Positions 6,152 through 14,341 are shown, counted from the first letter of the stretch. The stretch: 23,417 nucleotides of DNA from JBGPTK01 sp041497605 (GCA_041497605.1 JBGQGW010000025.1:1-23417), one strand, 5' to 3'. Numbers and translations: made by a program. The notes: generated by a model from the letters alone, not told the origin.

Positions 6152-8797
6152 TCAACGGGGGCGGGGCTCGGCGATTCGTGCGACCTGGGGAGATTCGAGC
6201 GAACCTGTAAACCGGAAGGCGCCTTTTGAATCGCCCGGGGGAACGTGGAGCGCAGATACATTTTTCTCCGCCGGTACCGGCGGAAGCGCCCGAAGGCGAA
6301 AATCCAATTTGTGAGAGAAATCCACCGTGCCAGTCGCTTCCCAGGAATCATCGGCGCCGAGAAGCCGAAGATTCGTAAAACGCACCTTGCCCGAGTCCAA
6401 TGCGAAATTTCCGGAGATGACCCGGAACGAGTTGGCTTCGGGCGGTTTGGCCGCGACTGGCGTGGAATGCTGGAAGTCAAAGCCATTGAGTTGCGCGTCG
6501 CGGACTTCGATGGAGCCATGACCTTCGAGCGAGCCGATGAGCGCTTCCCGGCCAACGCCGCTCGAGGTGAGAGAAAGATCTCCCGAAGCGATGCCCGCAA
6601 AGCGCTGCTGAAGATTTGCGGTGATGGCGACGAGATCGTGGAGATCGACGCGATCCAGTTTTGCATTGACCTGGTATTTGGGCTGCGGCAGAAGGTCCGC
6701 GCGGAAGGTGGCGTGGACCGTTCCGCCATAAAATTCGGCCTGGGCGTCTTGAAGTTCGAGGCGGCGCGCATCCAGGTCGAGATCGAGTGCGGCGCGCAAA
6801 CGGTGAAGGGTGGCGGGTTCGATTTTCACTTCATCGGCAGCCAATTGCACGCGCAGGGAGATGCCGGCGGGGAGCGAGACCGGTTGTTGAGCCGACTGCA
6901 AAATCGGCAGGACGCGCTGAATCAAGCTTTCGCGCCAACGCGGATTGAGCCAGCGGTCGAAGTTGGCAACGCTGAGGTGATCGGCCGCGAGGAAGCCTTC
7001 CCACGAGGGTAGATTGGAACCGCGCCGCAAGGTACCGCTCCAATGCGCGCCGAAGGCTTGCGCGGAAGCAAGAGTGAGTCGAGTTTCCGCGGGACGCAAG
7101 TCGACGTGCGCCTTGACCTGACTCATCGGCTGATTCAAGAACGGGGCGCGAAATAAGATGCCACCCATGTCGATGGTTCCGAGCGGCAACTCGCGGAATG
7201 GATTCTGCGCATCTTGCCAGCGCAGATCGAATTTTGCGGGGCCTTCCACTGCCCAGCCTGACGGCACAGACCAGCCAGCAGCGGCTGCGGCTGCAAATAG
7301 ATCCTGGAGGCGCTCGGTCTGGCCCGCGGCTTTAGCATTCCACTGCCAATCCGCGATGCGATGGCCGGAGGCTTCGAGACGAATGGAAGCAACCTGGCCG
7401 GCAAGCGTAATGTTGACGGGAGCGAGGACGGCATTCGCACGATCCAGGTGCACAGAAATGTTGCTGATCTGGGCGGGCTCGCGCAAGCTGCCGCCTTCGA
7501 GCAGAACATTTCCCGTGACGAACGTGGCCTGCTCAATTCGCGGCGGCCAGCCAGTGAGAGCGAGATCGAGTCCCGCAATTCCTCGGAGCGACAATTCGTT
7601 GCCCACTCCTGAATGAAACGAGCGATACCAGGCGAAGACGTCATCGAGATCAATGCCGCTGGACAAGACTTGCAGGTGAAAGTCTTTTGAGGACGCGCGC
7701 AGATCGCCGCCGACAGCGTGAGCCCACGAGAAGGAGCCGCTGGCTCGGGCATTCGAGCGCGGAGCTTCGAGCAGGGCTTGCAACAATTCCATTCTCGAAT
7801 CGGACGGCCACCACTGCGCGGAGAAATTCAAGTTCACTGCGGGATCGCCTGCGCGCAGGGGCAGATCCCACCGGTGCAGGCGGCGAAGTTGAGTTCGGGC
7901 GGTGAAATTCCAATCAGGACCATCGCTGCGCGCCTGCAAAAGCAGGGAGAGGCGCCCACGGATGCCGTAGTCCTGATTGCGCGCCAGCCGGAGGATGTCG
8001 GAGAGCGAGGCATCCTGCCAATTCAATTCCAGGTCCGCGGGACGAAGGCGCGAGGATGTGCCGCCGACATGGCCGCGAACGCGAATCGTCTCGGCCTCCT
8101 GCACGATGACGGCTGCGCGCATGGGGCGGGACTCCAGATCGAGACTCCAGCGGCCGGGACCGTCTTGCTCGACGACTCCATTGACGCCGACCAAGGCAAA
8201 TGGGAGTTTGTCGGGTCCGCGCTTGAAATCGATGCGGCCGCCGTCGACTTCGATACGCATGAGCCGGGGTACGGCACTGCCGCCGGGTGGGAGCGAAGTG
8301 GAGTGCGTTGTGGATGCGGCGCCGATTGCGGAAGAGCCGGGAGGACGAGGGAGCCAGTCTTCCAGATTCCAGCGGCCATCGGGAGCTAGCACCAGATTCA
8401 AGCTGGGGCGAGTGAACGAGAGCGTGCCGAATTCTATGTGGCCGCGCAACAGGGCCTGCCATCGCAGACTGGCGGTTAATTCCTCCGCGCGGAGAAAATA
8501 TTCATTGCCGAAGCGCGGGTCTTCGGCGACGGTGACGGACTCGGCTTCGAGGCGCAAGCCGGTCATAAAGCTGAGGTCGTAACGGCCCACTTGAACAGGA
8601 CGGCCGAAGGCCGCGGCAAGCCGCGCGGTCAGGTAGCGATTCATGCGGCTGTGGCGGAGCAGCAACGAGAGGCCGGTGGATGCCACCCAAAGAGCAAGCG
8701 CCAGAAGCACGAGGGCGCGGAGCCAGCGCCTGATGCGGCGGGGCCGGGGGCGGACCGTTTCGACTGCTGAAGCCGGTATGGATGTCGCCAATTGCAT
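6152..8797 (-). CDS. AsmA-like inner-membrane-anchored periplasmic protein
   Basis: The product is 881 residues. An Arg-rich cytoplasmic start (about 14-25) is followed by one membrane helix (LRALVLLALALWVASTGLSL, about 26-45). Then comes the AsmA N-terminal signature: R-Y-L-T-A-R-L-A-A-A-F-G-R-P-V, G-R-Y-D-L-S-F-M-T-G-L-R-L-E-A and L-R-A-E-E-L-T-A-S-L. The rest is repetitive beta-strand sequence of the long-groove type. The C-terminal part has the usual G-H-G-S-I-E-V-R-D-A-Q-L-N-G-F-D-F followed by F-A-L-D-S-G-K-V-R-F-T-N-L. Relatives (AsmA, TamB, YhdP) help move phospholipids and maintain the outer membrane, and the same role is inferred here. The ATG at 8797 has no clear ribosome-binding site. 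It is the only gene of its transcription unit that I can see. Confidence 0.85.
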   Translation of the reverse strand: MQLATSIPASAVETVRPRPRRIRRWLRALVLLALALWVASTGLSLLLRHSRMNRYLTARLAAAFGRPVQVGRYDLSFMTGLRLEAESVTVAEDPRFGNEYFLRAEELTASLRWQALLRGHIEFGTLSFTRPSLNLVLAPDGRWNLEDWLPRPPGSSAIGAASTTHSTSLPPGGSAVPRLMRIEVDGGRIDFKRGPDKLPFALVGVNGVVEQDGPGRWSLDLESRPMRAAVIVQEAETIRVRGHVGGTSSRLRPADLELNWQDASLSDILRLARNQDYGIRGRLSLLLQARSDGPDWNFTARTQLRRLHRWDLPLRAGDPAVNLNFSAQWWPSDSRMELLQALLEAPRSNARASGSFSWAHAVGGDLRASSKDFHLQVLSSGIDLDDVFAWYRSFHSGVGNELSLRGIAGLDLALTGWPPRIEQATFVTGNVLLEGGSLREPAQISNISVHLDRANAVLAPVNITLAGQVASIRLEASGHRIADWQWNAKAAGQTERLQDLFAAAAAAGWSVPSGWAVEGPAKFDLRWQDAQNPFRELPLGTIDMGGILFRAPFLNQPMSQVKAHVDLRPAETRLTLASAQAFGAHWSGTLRRGSNLPSWEGFLAADHLSVANFDRWLNPRWRESLIQRVLPILQSAQQPVSLPAGISLRVQLAADEVKIEPATLHRLRAALDLDLDARRLELQDAQAEFYGGTVHATFRADLLPQPKYQVNAKLDRVDLHDLVAITANLQQRFAGIASGDLSLTSSGVGREALIGSLEGHGSIEVRDAQLNGFDFQHSTPVAAKPPEANSFRVISGNFALDSGKVRFTNLRLLGADDSWEATGTVDFSHKLDFRLRALPPVPAEKNVSALHVPPGDSKGAFRFTGSLESPQVARIAEPRPR

Positions 8798-8909
8798 CGG
8801 GATGGAATTGTGTCAAAAGCGGCGAGCGAAGTGAAGCGAAGGGATTCGAAGATTCACACCCTTGCCGATGGAAGGCCCGGCTGGCGATGATGCGGCAGTT
8901 TCGTACCGT

Positions 8910-9074
8910 TCAGGCTTTGCGGATCAGGCTGCCGATCAGAGATAACAGGAAAAGAATCAGGAACACGTAGAACAATAATTTGGCAATTCCTGCCGCCGCA
9001 ACCATTATGCCGGCGAAGCCCAGAATTCCCGCAACGAGTGCTATGACGAAGAAAATTACGGCCCAGCGCAGCAT
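8910..9074 (-). CDS. DUF1328 (YtjA-like) small membrane protein
   Basis: The product is 54 residues, nearly all hydrophobic: MLRWAVIFFVIALVAGILGF, then a G-I-M-V-A-A-A-G-I-A-K-L-L-F segment, then F-L-I-L-F-L-L-S-L-I-G-S-L and a basic end, R-K-A. This order is characteristic of DUF1328, whose members are about 54-60 residues and sit in the inner membrane; their role is unknown, though they are often seen with stress genes. I chose the ATG at 9074 because GGAGG lies 4 bases upstream and family members begin M-L-R/Y-W/Y; a longer frame from 9125 adds 17 unrelated residues. A pair of hairpins separates it from the DUF3309-like gene upstream, so it may have its own promoter. Confidence 0.9.
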   Translation of the reverse strand: MLRWAVIFFVIALVAGILGFAGIMVAAAGIAKLLFYVFLILFLLSLIGSLIRKA

Positions 9075-9112
9075 AAAACCTCCGTTAGCTGACATTTTTT
9101 TCGAACAAGGCC

Positions 9113-9163
9113 CGAGGAGTGCCAAGAGTTACTCCTCGAAATCGCGCTACGCATAGTGATGCG
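9113..9163. other. Two consecutive hairpins between DUF3309-like and DUF1328 genes
   Basis: CGAGGAGT (9113-9120) pairs perfectly with ACTCCTCG (9131-9138) over a 10-base loop, and CGCAT (9150-9154) pairs with ATGCG (9159-9163) over a 4-base loop. They lie right after the end of the lepB-DUF3309 unit on the minus strand and could end that transcript. No T-run follows the stems in the direction of transcription, so a standard intrinsic terminator is not supported; an RNA-processing or protein-binding site is possible. Confidence 0.35.
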
Positions 9164-9179
9164 AGTCCGGTGATTTCGT

Positions 9180-9332
9180 TCATAAACGGCCGAGGATCAG
9201 GAGAACCAGAATCACAAGGATGACGATGGCGGCGCCAGCGCTGGGGTAGTAGCCCCATGTCTTGCTATGAGGCCAGAACGGCAGGCTGCCCACGAGTGAG
9301 ATCACGAGGACGATCGTGAGAATTAGAAACAT
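9180..9332 (-). CDS. DUF3309-like small hydrophobic protein (50 residues)
   Basis: This short gene reads M-F-L-I-L-T-I-V-L-V, then ISLVGSLPFWPHSKTWGYYP, then S-A-G-A-A and a second hydrophobic run ending L-L-I-L-G-R-L, stop TGA at 9180-9182. Two membrane-type segments flank a conserved L-P-x-W-P-H-S-x-x-W-G-Y-x-P-S core, which is the hallmark of DUF3309 proteins. The start is secure: AGGAGG lies 8 bases upstream of the ATG at 9332. That ribosome-binding site begins only a few bases after the stop codon of lepB, so the two are almost certainly co-transcribed. The family role is unknown; it is probably an inner-membrane protein. It is short enough to be missed by length-filtered gene finding. 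Confidence 0.85.
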   Translation of the reverse strand: MFLILTIVLVISLVGSLPFWPHSKTWGYYPSAGAAIVILVILVLLILGRL

Positions 9333-9352
9333 GTCCTTTACCTCCTAAGAGG

Positions 9353-10150
9353 TTAGTGGACTTCGCGGAGCATGCGGCTCCAGCGCGTGCGGCTGGGGAG
9401 GTGAACGATGAAATCAACCAGGGCGACCAAATTGCCAGCGATGCCGCGATCGCCATAATCGGCGCTGGTGGCTTCGACCGACCAATAGATCAGTACGGGG
9501 CGGCCCATGATGGCATCGCGATCCACGAAACCCCAGTAGCGGCTGTCCCAGCTATGGTCGCGATTATCGCCCATGACGAAATAGTGGTCCGCGGGGACGA
9601 CGAGCTCGCCCTTCTGCACGTGGTTGAGAATATCGTGCGCCCATTCCTGGCGGACGCTGCCGTTGAGGAAATAGCGGTCGGCGGGAGGGAAATTGTCGGC
9701 AAAGGGATCCTCGGAAGTCTCGTCATGCACGACGTAAGGCTCGGAGGAAAGCTGCCCGTTGACGTAGATCTTCGCATTGATGATCTTGATGTGATCGCCG
9801 GGCAAGCCGATGACGCGCTTGACATAGTGCGGATGGTCGTCGAAAGGAAATTTGAAGACGATGATATCGCCGTGGCGCACCGGGCGGTATGGCAACAGAT
9901 GTTCGTACCAGCCGCCGCGTCCGCCGAAGATGAATTTGTTGACCAGCAGATGGTCACCGACCAGGAGAGTAGGCTCCATGGACTGCGAGGGAATTTTAAA
10001 AGCCTGAACGACAAAGGTGGTGGCGAACAGGGCGAGGACGATGGTCACCAGAAGCGATTCGGCATATTCGCGCAAGGTAGGTTGCGCTTGCGAATCTTCG
10101 CCGCCGTGATCTGCATTTTCGGATTCGGCTAATTCGGCCGCTTCGGCCAT
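9353..10150 (-). CDS. lepB: Signal peptidase I
   Basis: The product is 265 residues. After an acidic cytoplasmic start of about 30 residues comes one membrane helix (LLVTIVLALFATTFVVQAF, about 33-51). The catalytic Ser57 is in P-S-Q-S-M-E-P-T-L, and the general-base Lys111 is in V-K-R-V-I-G-L-P-G-D. Box D follows as M-G-D-N-R-D-H-S-W-D-S-R-Y-W-G. All conserved S26 boxes are present, and the active site faces the periplasm. The enzyme removes signal peptides from exported preproteins, including the many secreted proteins coded in this window. GGGGA lies 4 bases before the ATG at 10150. The gap to rnc upstream is 26 bases, and the DUF3309-like gene follows within about 20 bases, which indicates an operon. 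The rnc-lepB order is a known bacterial arrangement, more often found as lepB-rnc. Confidence 0.97.
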   Translation of the reverse strand: MAEAAELAESENADHGGEDSQAQPTLREYAESLLVTIVLALFATTFVVQAFKIPSQSMEPTLLVGDHLLVNKFIFGGRGGWYEHLLPYRPVRHGDIIVFKFPFDDHPHYVKRVIGLPGDHIKIINAKIYVNGQLSSEPYVVHDETSEDPFADNFPPADRYFLNGSVRQEWAHDILNHVQKGELVVPADHYFVMGDNRDHSWDSRYWGFVDRDAIMGRPVLIYWSVEATSADYGDRGIAGNLVALVDFIVHLPSRTRWSRMLREVH

Positions 10151-10176
10151 GGATTCCCCAATCTATCGCCTATTGC

Positions 10177-10920
10177 TCATTTCTTGCCGGCTGGATCGCT
10201 TTCGGGCGCAGTGTCCGAAACTTCACTCTCGAGATGTTCGAGAGCTGTGCGAGCCGCTTTCTGCTCGGCCTCTTTCTTGCTGCTGCCTTCCCCGCCGGCA
10301 ATCCTATGCTTGTCCAACCATATCTCCACGGAAAAAATCTTCTGGTGATCGGGACCGCTTTCCCTGACCACTCGATATTCCGCCAAGCCCCGGCCGCGCT
10401 GTTGCATCCATTCCTGCAGCGCGGATTTGTAATCGCCCTGCTCGAGCGCGTCCGGCTGACCGGCCGAGACGGTATCGAGTAATGCGCCGCGAATAAAACG
10501 GGCGGCAGCTTCGAGGCCGCCATCCAAGTAAATGGCTGCTATGACTGCCTCGAACACATCGGCCAGCAAGTTACGCTTCTCGCGGCCACCGGTCTTTTCT
10601 TCGCCTCGCCCTAACCTTAAGTGCTGGCCCAGGCCCGTCCGCCGGGCTGCTGCTTCCAGAGAAGAGGTGCTGACCAGCCGGGCATTTCTTTTGGAGAGCC
10701 TGCCTGCATCCCAATCGGGAAAAGTACGCAGCAGATGCTCGCTCACCACCAGGCCCAGAACGCGATCACCGAGAAACTCCAATCGCTCATTATCGAAAAG
10801 GCCGACCGCGGCCAAGCCTTCTCGATGAGAACGATGGGTCAGCGCCCGTTCGAGCCATTCCGGATCACGGAAATGGTGGCCGAGCGCCGACTCGAGTACT
10901 TCTCGTTCCGCTTGGATCAT
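10177..10920 (-). CDS. rnc: Ribonuclease III
   Basis: The product is 247 residues, the usual length. The N-terminal RNase III domain carries the signature N-E-R-L-E-F-L-G-D-R-V-L-G, with Glu45, Glu48 and Asp52, and the second acidic pair in L-L-A-D-V-F-E-A-V-I-A-A-I-Y-L-D-G-G (Asp121, Glu124), so the magnesium site is complete. The double-stranded RNA-binding domain follows from D-Y-K-S-A-L-Q-E-W (about 163) to G-S-S-K-K-E-A-E-Q-K-A-A (about 212-223), then an acidic tail. It cuts double-stranded RNA in rRNA maturation and mRNA turnover in the cytoplasm. The ATG at 10920 lies 15 bases after the TPR gene upstream, with GAGG inside the end of that gene, so it is probably co-transcribed with it and with lepB. 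Confidence 0.97.
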   Translation of the reverse strand: MIQAEREVLESALGHHFRDPEWLERALTHRSHREGLAAVGLFDNERLEFLGDRVLGLVVSEHLLRTFPDWDAGRLSKRNARLVSTSSLEAAARRTGLGQHLRLGRGEEKTGGREKRNLLADVFEAVIAAIYLDGGLEAAARFIRGALLDTVSAGQPDALEQGDYKSALQEWMQQRGRGLAEYRVVRESGPDHQKIFSVEIWLDKHRIAGGEGSSKKEAEQKAARTALEHLESEVSDTAPESDPAGKK

Positions 10921-10935
10921 GGAGAGCGAAGCGCC

Positions 10936-11826
10936 TCAGGGCTTTTTCGGAGTCTCAGTGGCGGCCATCCGCTTGGATTGATCTCCGAGTTGCTTACAGC
11001 GGTCCTGAAGCTGGCTTTGCATCTCGGCGCACTTCTCGAACGCAGTGACGGCATCGCCGTAGCGTTTGAGTGATTGCAGATCGATCCCGATGATGAAGAG
11101 ATCGACCGGATCCGGATTGGGCACGAGTTGCGTTGCCTGCTGCAATTCGGTGACCGACTCCGCAAATTGCCCGAGACGGAAATAGTCGAGTCCCAGACCG
11201 CTATGACTGCGAGAAAGCGCTTCCGCCTTGGCTTTGCTGAACGCCTCGTCCGTCAAACCTTCGGGCTTGGGCATGGAGTCGAGCAACTCGATGGCGTGCT
11301 TGGAGTACTGCTGGGACTTGGCGATTTTCTGCTCGGAATCAGCGTCGTTGGGGTTGATGTTGTGGGGAAGCACCCAGCCGATCAAGGCCAGCACCGAAAC
11401 ATCGTCGGGATTGAGCTGCAGGGCTTTGTCGCCCGAGGCGAACATCTTGTCCATCTGCTGCTTGCCGAAATAAGACTGGGTCAAACGGGAATAGATGACT
11501 TGGCGATAATGGCTGGCGGGATACTTCTTGAGGAACTCTTCGCCGGACTGAATTTGTTTGTCGGGGTCGTCAGGCTTCAAATCGAAAAAGGCCTTGTAAG
11601 CAGCATCTTCCGCCGGGTCCGCCTTGGGAAGTTCGACGGGGGCCGGCTGTTGGGCGGCTTGTCCCGGCGCGGGCGCTGCCTTCGGCGGGGTCTGTTGCTG
11701 TTGAGTTTGGGTCTGCTGCATTTGCGTCATGTTTCCCGCGGCCGAAGCGCTCCCGATCCATAGCAGAAGATTCAAGGCAATCGCAGCAGCACAGATGGCC
11801 GGAGATTGATTTGTAAGAAACTTCAT
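10936..11826 (-). CDS. Secreted TPR-repeat protein
   Basis: The product is 296 residues. It has a signal peptide (MKFLTNQSP, then AICAAAIALNLLLWIGSASAA, cut near residue 30). A low-complexity Gln/Pro/Ala segment follows (about 31-65, with T-Q-T-Q-Q-Q-Q-T-P-P). The remainder is TPR-like helical repeats, clearest at Y-S-R-L-T-Q-S-Y-F-G-K-Q-Q, G-L-G-L-D-Y-F-R-L-G-Q-F-A-E-S-V-T-E-L-Q-Q-A-T and I-D-L-Q-S-L-K-R-Y-G-D-A-V-T-A-F-E-K-C-A. I chose the ATG at 11826 because AAGGGGAG lies about 4 bases upstream; an ATG at 11847 would spoil the signal peptide start. Such proteins usually scaffold periplasmic complexes. It lies between a second TPR gene and rnc on the same strand. A strong palindrome precedes it. 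Confidence 0.85.
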   Translation of the reverse strand: MKFLTNQSPAICAAAIALNLLLWIGSASAAGNMTQMQQTQTQQQQTPPKAAPAPGQAAQQPAPVELPKADPAEDAAYKAFFDLKPDDPDKQIQSGEEFLKKYPASHYRQVIYSRLTQSYFGKQQMDKMFASGDKALQLNPDDVSVLALIGWVLPHNINPNDADSEQKIAKSQQYSKHAIELLDSMPKPEGLTDEAFSKAKAEALSRSHSGLGLDYFRLGQFAESVTELQQATQLVPNPDPVDLFIIGIDLQSLKRYGDAVTAFEKCAEMQSQLQDRCKQLGDQSKRMAATETPKKP

Positions 11827-11853
11827 ATGTCTCCCCTTCTTCCTCATTAGTTT

Positions 11854-11881
11854 CCATTCGATTTCCGCGGAAACCGAATGG
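11854..11881. promoter_or_regulatory. 28-base near-perfect palindrome upstream of a TPR gene
   Basis: Two 14-base arms, CCATTCGATTTCCG and CGGAAACCGAATGG, meet with no spacer at CCGCGG; only one pair mismatches. It sits 28 bases upstream of the TPR gene at 11826 and 8 bases after the end of the gene upstream. With no loop and no T-run it is a poor terminator. The shape suits the binding site of a dimeric regulator, or a cruciform or RNA-processing site. Confidence 0.45.
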
Positions 11882-11888
11882 TGTGCAT

Positions 11889-13487
11889 CTAGGGCCGCTT
11901 GGAATCGTCAACCGGCCTTTTGGGCTGATATCCGGTGGAAACGCCGCGTTGCGCAGCCACACGAGCGGCCTCCGGAGCCCCTTCCACCCCAAGCGCTGCG
12001 CGATACTCGATCAATGCCAGATTACGGTCGCCTTCCACATCATGGATTCTTCCCAAGTAGACATGCGACCAGGCTAAAACATCCGGTTCAACCGGCGGCG
12101 GCGCACTGCCGGAAGCAGACACCGCCGCGGGCTTCACCAGCTTCTCGAATAATTCCTTGGCGCGATCGCCATTCCTTTGGAGCACGGAGGCCACGGCCAA
12201 TCCGTAGACCGCGCGCGGCACGTCCGGATATTTCTGCAGAATGTGCTCGAACACTTCGGCGGCGGCAGCGCCGTTCTGCAAAGCGATCTGGCGATCCCCT
12301 TCCGTAAGCAAGCGGTCGAGTTCGGTTTCGCCGGAATGGGCATGCAATTGAGATGGCGCGGCAGATTCGCCAGCCGCCGCAAATTCAACTTTTTGCAGCC
12401 GCTGCTCTTCCGCTGCGACATCGATTCCCCTCACCAGGTCGGGGAAATAATAATGCATGGCGGGTTCCGCTTTCTCAAACTTTTTCAACTGGTCGACCAA
12501 AGGCCGGACCAGAACGAAGCCGGAGCGATCGGCGTCAACCAACGCCGCTTCGAGCTGGGCGGGCGACTGGCGCGTGAGGCGCAACTCCACAGCGCGAATC
12601 AGGCATTCGGAGAACAGCGAGGTGAAGTCGCGTTGATATTCAACCGGCAGACGGGGCGCTCGAGCGGCGAAATTGAGCAGGGCCTTTTTGCTGAGCACGA
12701 GGGCGTCGAATTTCAGCGGTAGCGGATCGAGAAGGAAATGCAAGAAAGCATGCCGAATGTCATCGAGGGGCAGCACCGGCGAAGGATTGACGACCACATC
12801 GTAGTGATCGAGATAATTGCGGAAATTGGTTCGGGAACCAACCATGGGCTCGACATACAAGGTGAATGTGCGCTGCGAAGGCGTCAAAATCTCGCGCAAG
12901 TAGGCGGTGGAGAGCGTCACAATCCGGCGAACCGGAGAATCGAAACGCTGGATTCCTTTTTCATATTCCGGCTGTATGCCGCGCCAGCGTCGTTCGATCT
13001 GAGCTTCGCGGTAAAAATTGACGAGCACTTCGTCGAACCCTTCCAGACCGAGAACGTCGGGCGGCAACTGATCGTGGTTCAGTAAGAAGGAAAATTTCGG
13101 CGGCGGGCCGACGACCAACGCAAACGAGATGTAAGGCGAAAAGGTTTCTCTGGCGTTCGTCATTTGGTGCTGGCGGTAGAATTGCCGGAGAGCATCGACT
13201 GCCGGCCCCTGCAGCTTCAAAAGATCTTCGCGAAGCTGCTCCTGCGCCGGGGTGGCCGCCAGAGCAGCCGATTCGGAATCGAACCCCGCCGCTGCCAGCG
13301 CGCACATGATCGCAAATAATTGCGGACTGCTTTCCACATTGATGCTGGAGAGATTGCGCGATTCAGGAGCCTGCGCCGCGGCGGAATTGGGAAAGCTTCC
13401 GCACAAACAGACGCAAGCGATGAGGCAAGCGCGAGGTAAAAGATTGTATGCGCTGCAAGAACGCCGGCGGGAACCTCGGATGTTCAA
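11889..13487 (-). CDS. Secreted protein with C-terminal TPR repeats, function unknown
   Basis: The product is about 532 residues. The first ~40 residues form a signal peptide (basic R-G-S-R-R-R-S, then LLPRACLIACVCLCGSFPNS, then A-A-A-Q-A). The middle part (about 70-370) is a large domain I do not recognise, with S-P-Y-I-S-F-A-L-V-V-G-P-P-P and V-N-P-S-P-V-L-P-L-D-D-I-R-H-A-F-L-H-F-L-L-D; the R-H-x3-H-x3 order recalls a helix of some metal-bound folds, but nothing more is visible. The last 130 residues contain TPR units (A-A-A-E-V-F-E-H-I-L-Q-K-Y-P and A-W-S-H-V-Y-L-G-R-I-H-D). The start is uncertain: I give TTG at 13487, next to GAGGAGG and at the start of the signal peptide; TTG at 13574 is the longest alternative. 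It follows the anti-sigma gene on the same strand. Confidence 0.75.
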   Translation of the reverse strand: MNIRGSRRRSCSAYNLLPRACLIACVCLCGSFPNSAAAQAPESRNLSSINVESSPQLFAIMCALAAAGFDSESAALAATPAQEQLREDLLKLQGPAVDALRQFYRQHQMTNARETFSPYISFALVVGPPPKFSFLLNHDQLPPDVLGLEGFDEVLVNFYREAQIERRWRGIQPEYEKGIQRFDSPVRRIVTLSTAYLREILTPSQRTFTLYVEPMVGSRTNFRNYLDHYDVVVNPSPVLPLDDIRHAFLHFLLDPLPLKFDALVLSKKALLNFAARAPRLPVEYQRDFTSLFSECLIRAVELRLTRQSPAQLEAALVDADRSGFVLVRPLVDQLKKFEKAEPAMHYYFPDLVRGIDVAAEEQRLQKVEFAAAGESAAPSQLHAHSGETELDRLLTEGDRQIALQNGAAAAEVFEHILQKYPDVPRAVYGLAVASVLQRNGDRAKELFEKLVKPAAVSASGSAPPPVEPDVLAWSHVYLGRIHDVEGDRNLALIEYRAALGVEGAPEAARVAAQRGVSTGYQPKRPVDDSKRP

Positions 13488-13645
13488 CCTCCTCGACGAA
13501 TGACCAATGACCCAGCCCAGAAACGAAGACCATGTTGACGAGCCGCCCGGACCAGAGCGGTCGCGCTTCGCCAAGAAACTCTAAAGGGATGCTACTGCGG
13601 AGTCAAGGAAAGCTGGACGCCGAAACGGGCTGGGGGGTTGCCTGT

Positions 13646-14341
13646 CTATCCCTTTACGCGGACCTCGCTGAAGCTCAGCATCACCCGGCCACCCGAAGTT
13701 GGCCGGCCAAAACTCATTTGAGGACGGAAGCGCGAGAACAAGAGAACCTGGTCGAGCTGACGGCGCACGGCGGAATTGTCGGGCCCGGCGAGAATGTTGT
13801 AATTGACGACGCCGCCCTGCGCATCCAGGGTCGCTTCGACCAGCAGCACTCCGGAATCTCCCCGGTCGCTCGGAACCATAATCCCGGGCGCCGGGAAGGG
13901 CGCCAAGCTTTCGAGCCGCGCCGGCTGCATGAGATTTGTGGGGAGATCGTTGGGCACCGCACCGACCGGCATGCCCACGAGCAAACTCTGAACCACAAAC
14001 ACGAATGCCAAGATGGCTGTGACGACACCGCCCGTGGCAGGCACGGCCAGAGGTTCGAGGATATCTTTAAAAATCATGGATGCGCGAACCCAATATTGAT
14101 GGACCCGGCTTTCGACGGCGCGCGCTTGCGAAACACGCACCCGGATTTGCGTCGCCAATCCGGAAGGCGGCGCGGCCGGCTGGGTGCGGCTAAGCAGTGC
14201 CGACAATTTGTGATAACGCTCGAGCTCCGTGCGGCACTCCGAACAAGCATCGAGGTGAGTTCGAACACGCGCGCGTTCACCGGCACGGATGGCGCCGTCC
14301 ATATATCCCGCCAAACGCTTCTGAGTTTGATGGCAAGTCAT
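13646..14341 (-). CDS. Zinc-finger anti-sigma factor with TonB-C-like periplasmic domain
   Basis: The product is 231 residues. The N-terminal zinc-binding anti-sigma domain (zf-HC2) shows H29-x3-C33-x2-C36 (T-H-L-D-A-C-S-E-C) plus C3/H4 near the start. One membrane helix follows (GGVVTAILAFVFVVQSLLVG, about 104-123). The outer part (about 163-228) reads G-V-L-L-V-E-A-T-L-D-A-Q-G-G-V-V-N-Y-N-I-L, then F-S-R-F-R-P-Q-M-S-F-G, then S-G-G-R-V-M-L-S-F, resembling the C-terminal fold of TonB proteins. The protein is therefore expected to hold the sigma factor at the inner membrane and to sense something in the periplasm. Its ATG overlaps the sigma stop codon as ATGA (14338-14341), so translation is coupled and the two are made in matched amounts. 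Confidence 0.88.
   Translation of the reverse strand: MTCHQTQKRLAGYMDGAIRAGERARVRTHLDACSECRTELERYHKLSALLSRTQPAAPPSGLATQIRVRVSQARAVESRVHQYWVRASMIFKDILEPLAVPATGGVVTAILAFVFVVQSLLVGMPVGAVPNDLPTNLMQPARLESLAPFPAPGIMVPSDRGDSGVLLVEATLDAQGGVVNYNILAGPDNSAVRRQLDQVLLFSRFRPQMSFGRPTSGGRVMLSFSEVRVKG

Noticed and set aside
5921..6155. Arg/Pro-rich minus-strand frames in the AsmA-S9 spacer
   Set aside because: They are false translations of the repeat element; no start signal or domain is present.
6245..7012. A 255-codon plus-strand frame
   Set aside because: It is opposite the AsmA-like gene and has no support beyond its length.
9356..10132. A 258-codon plus-strand frame
   Set aside because: It mirrors lepB, whose catalytic motifs prove the minus-strand reading.
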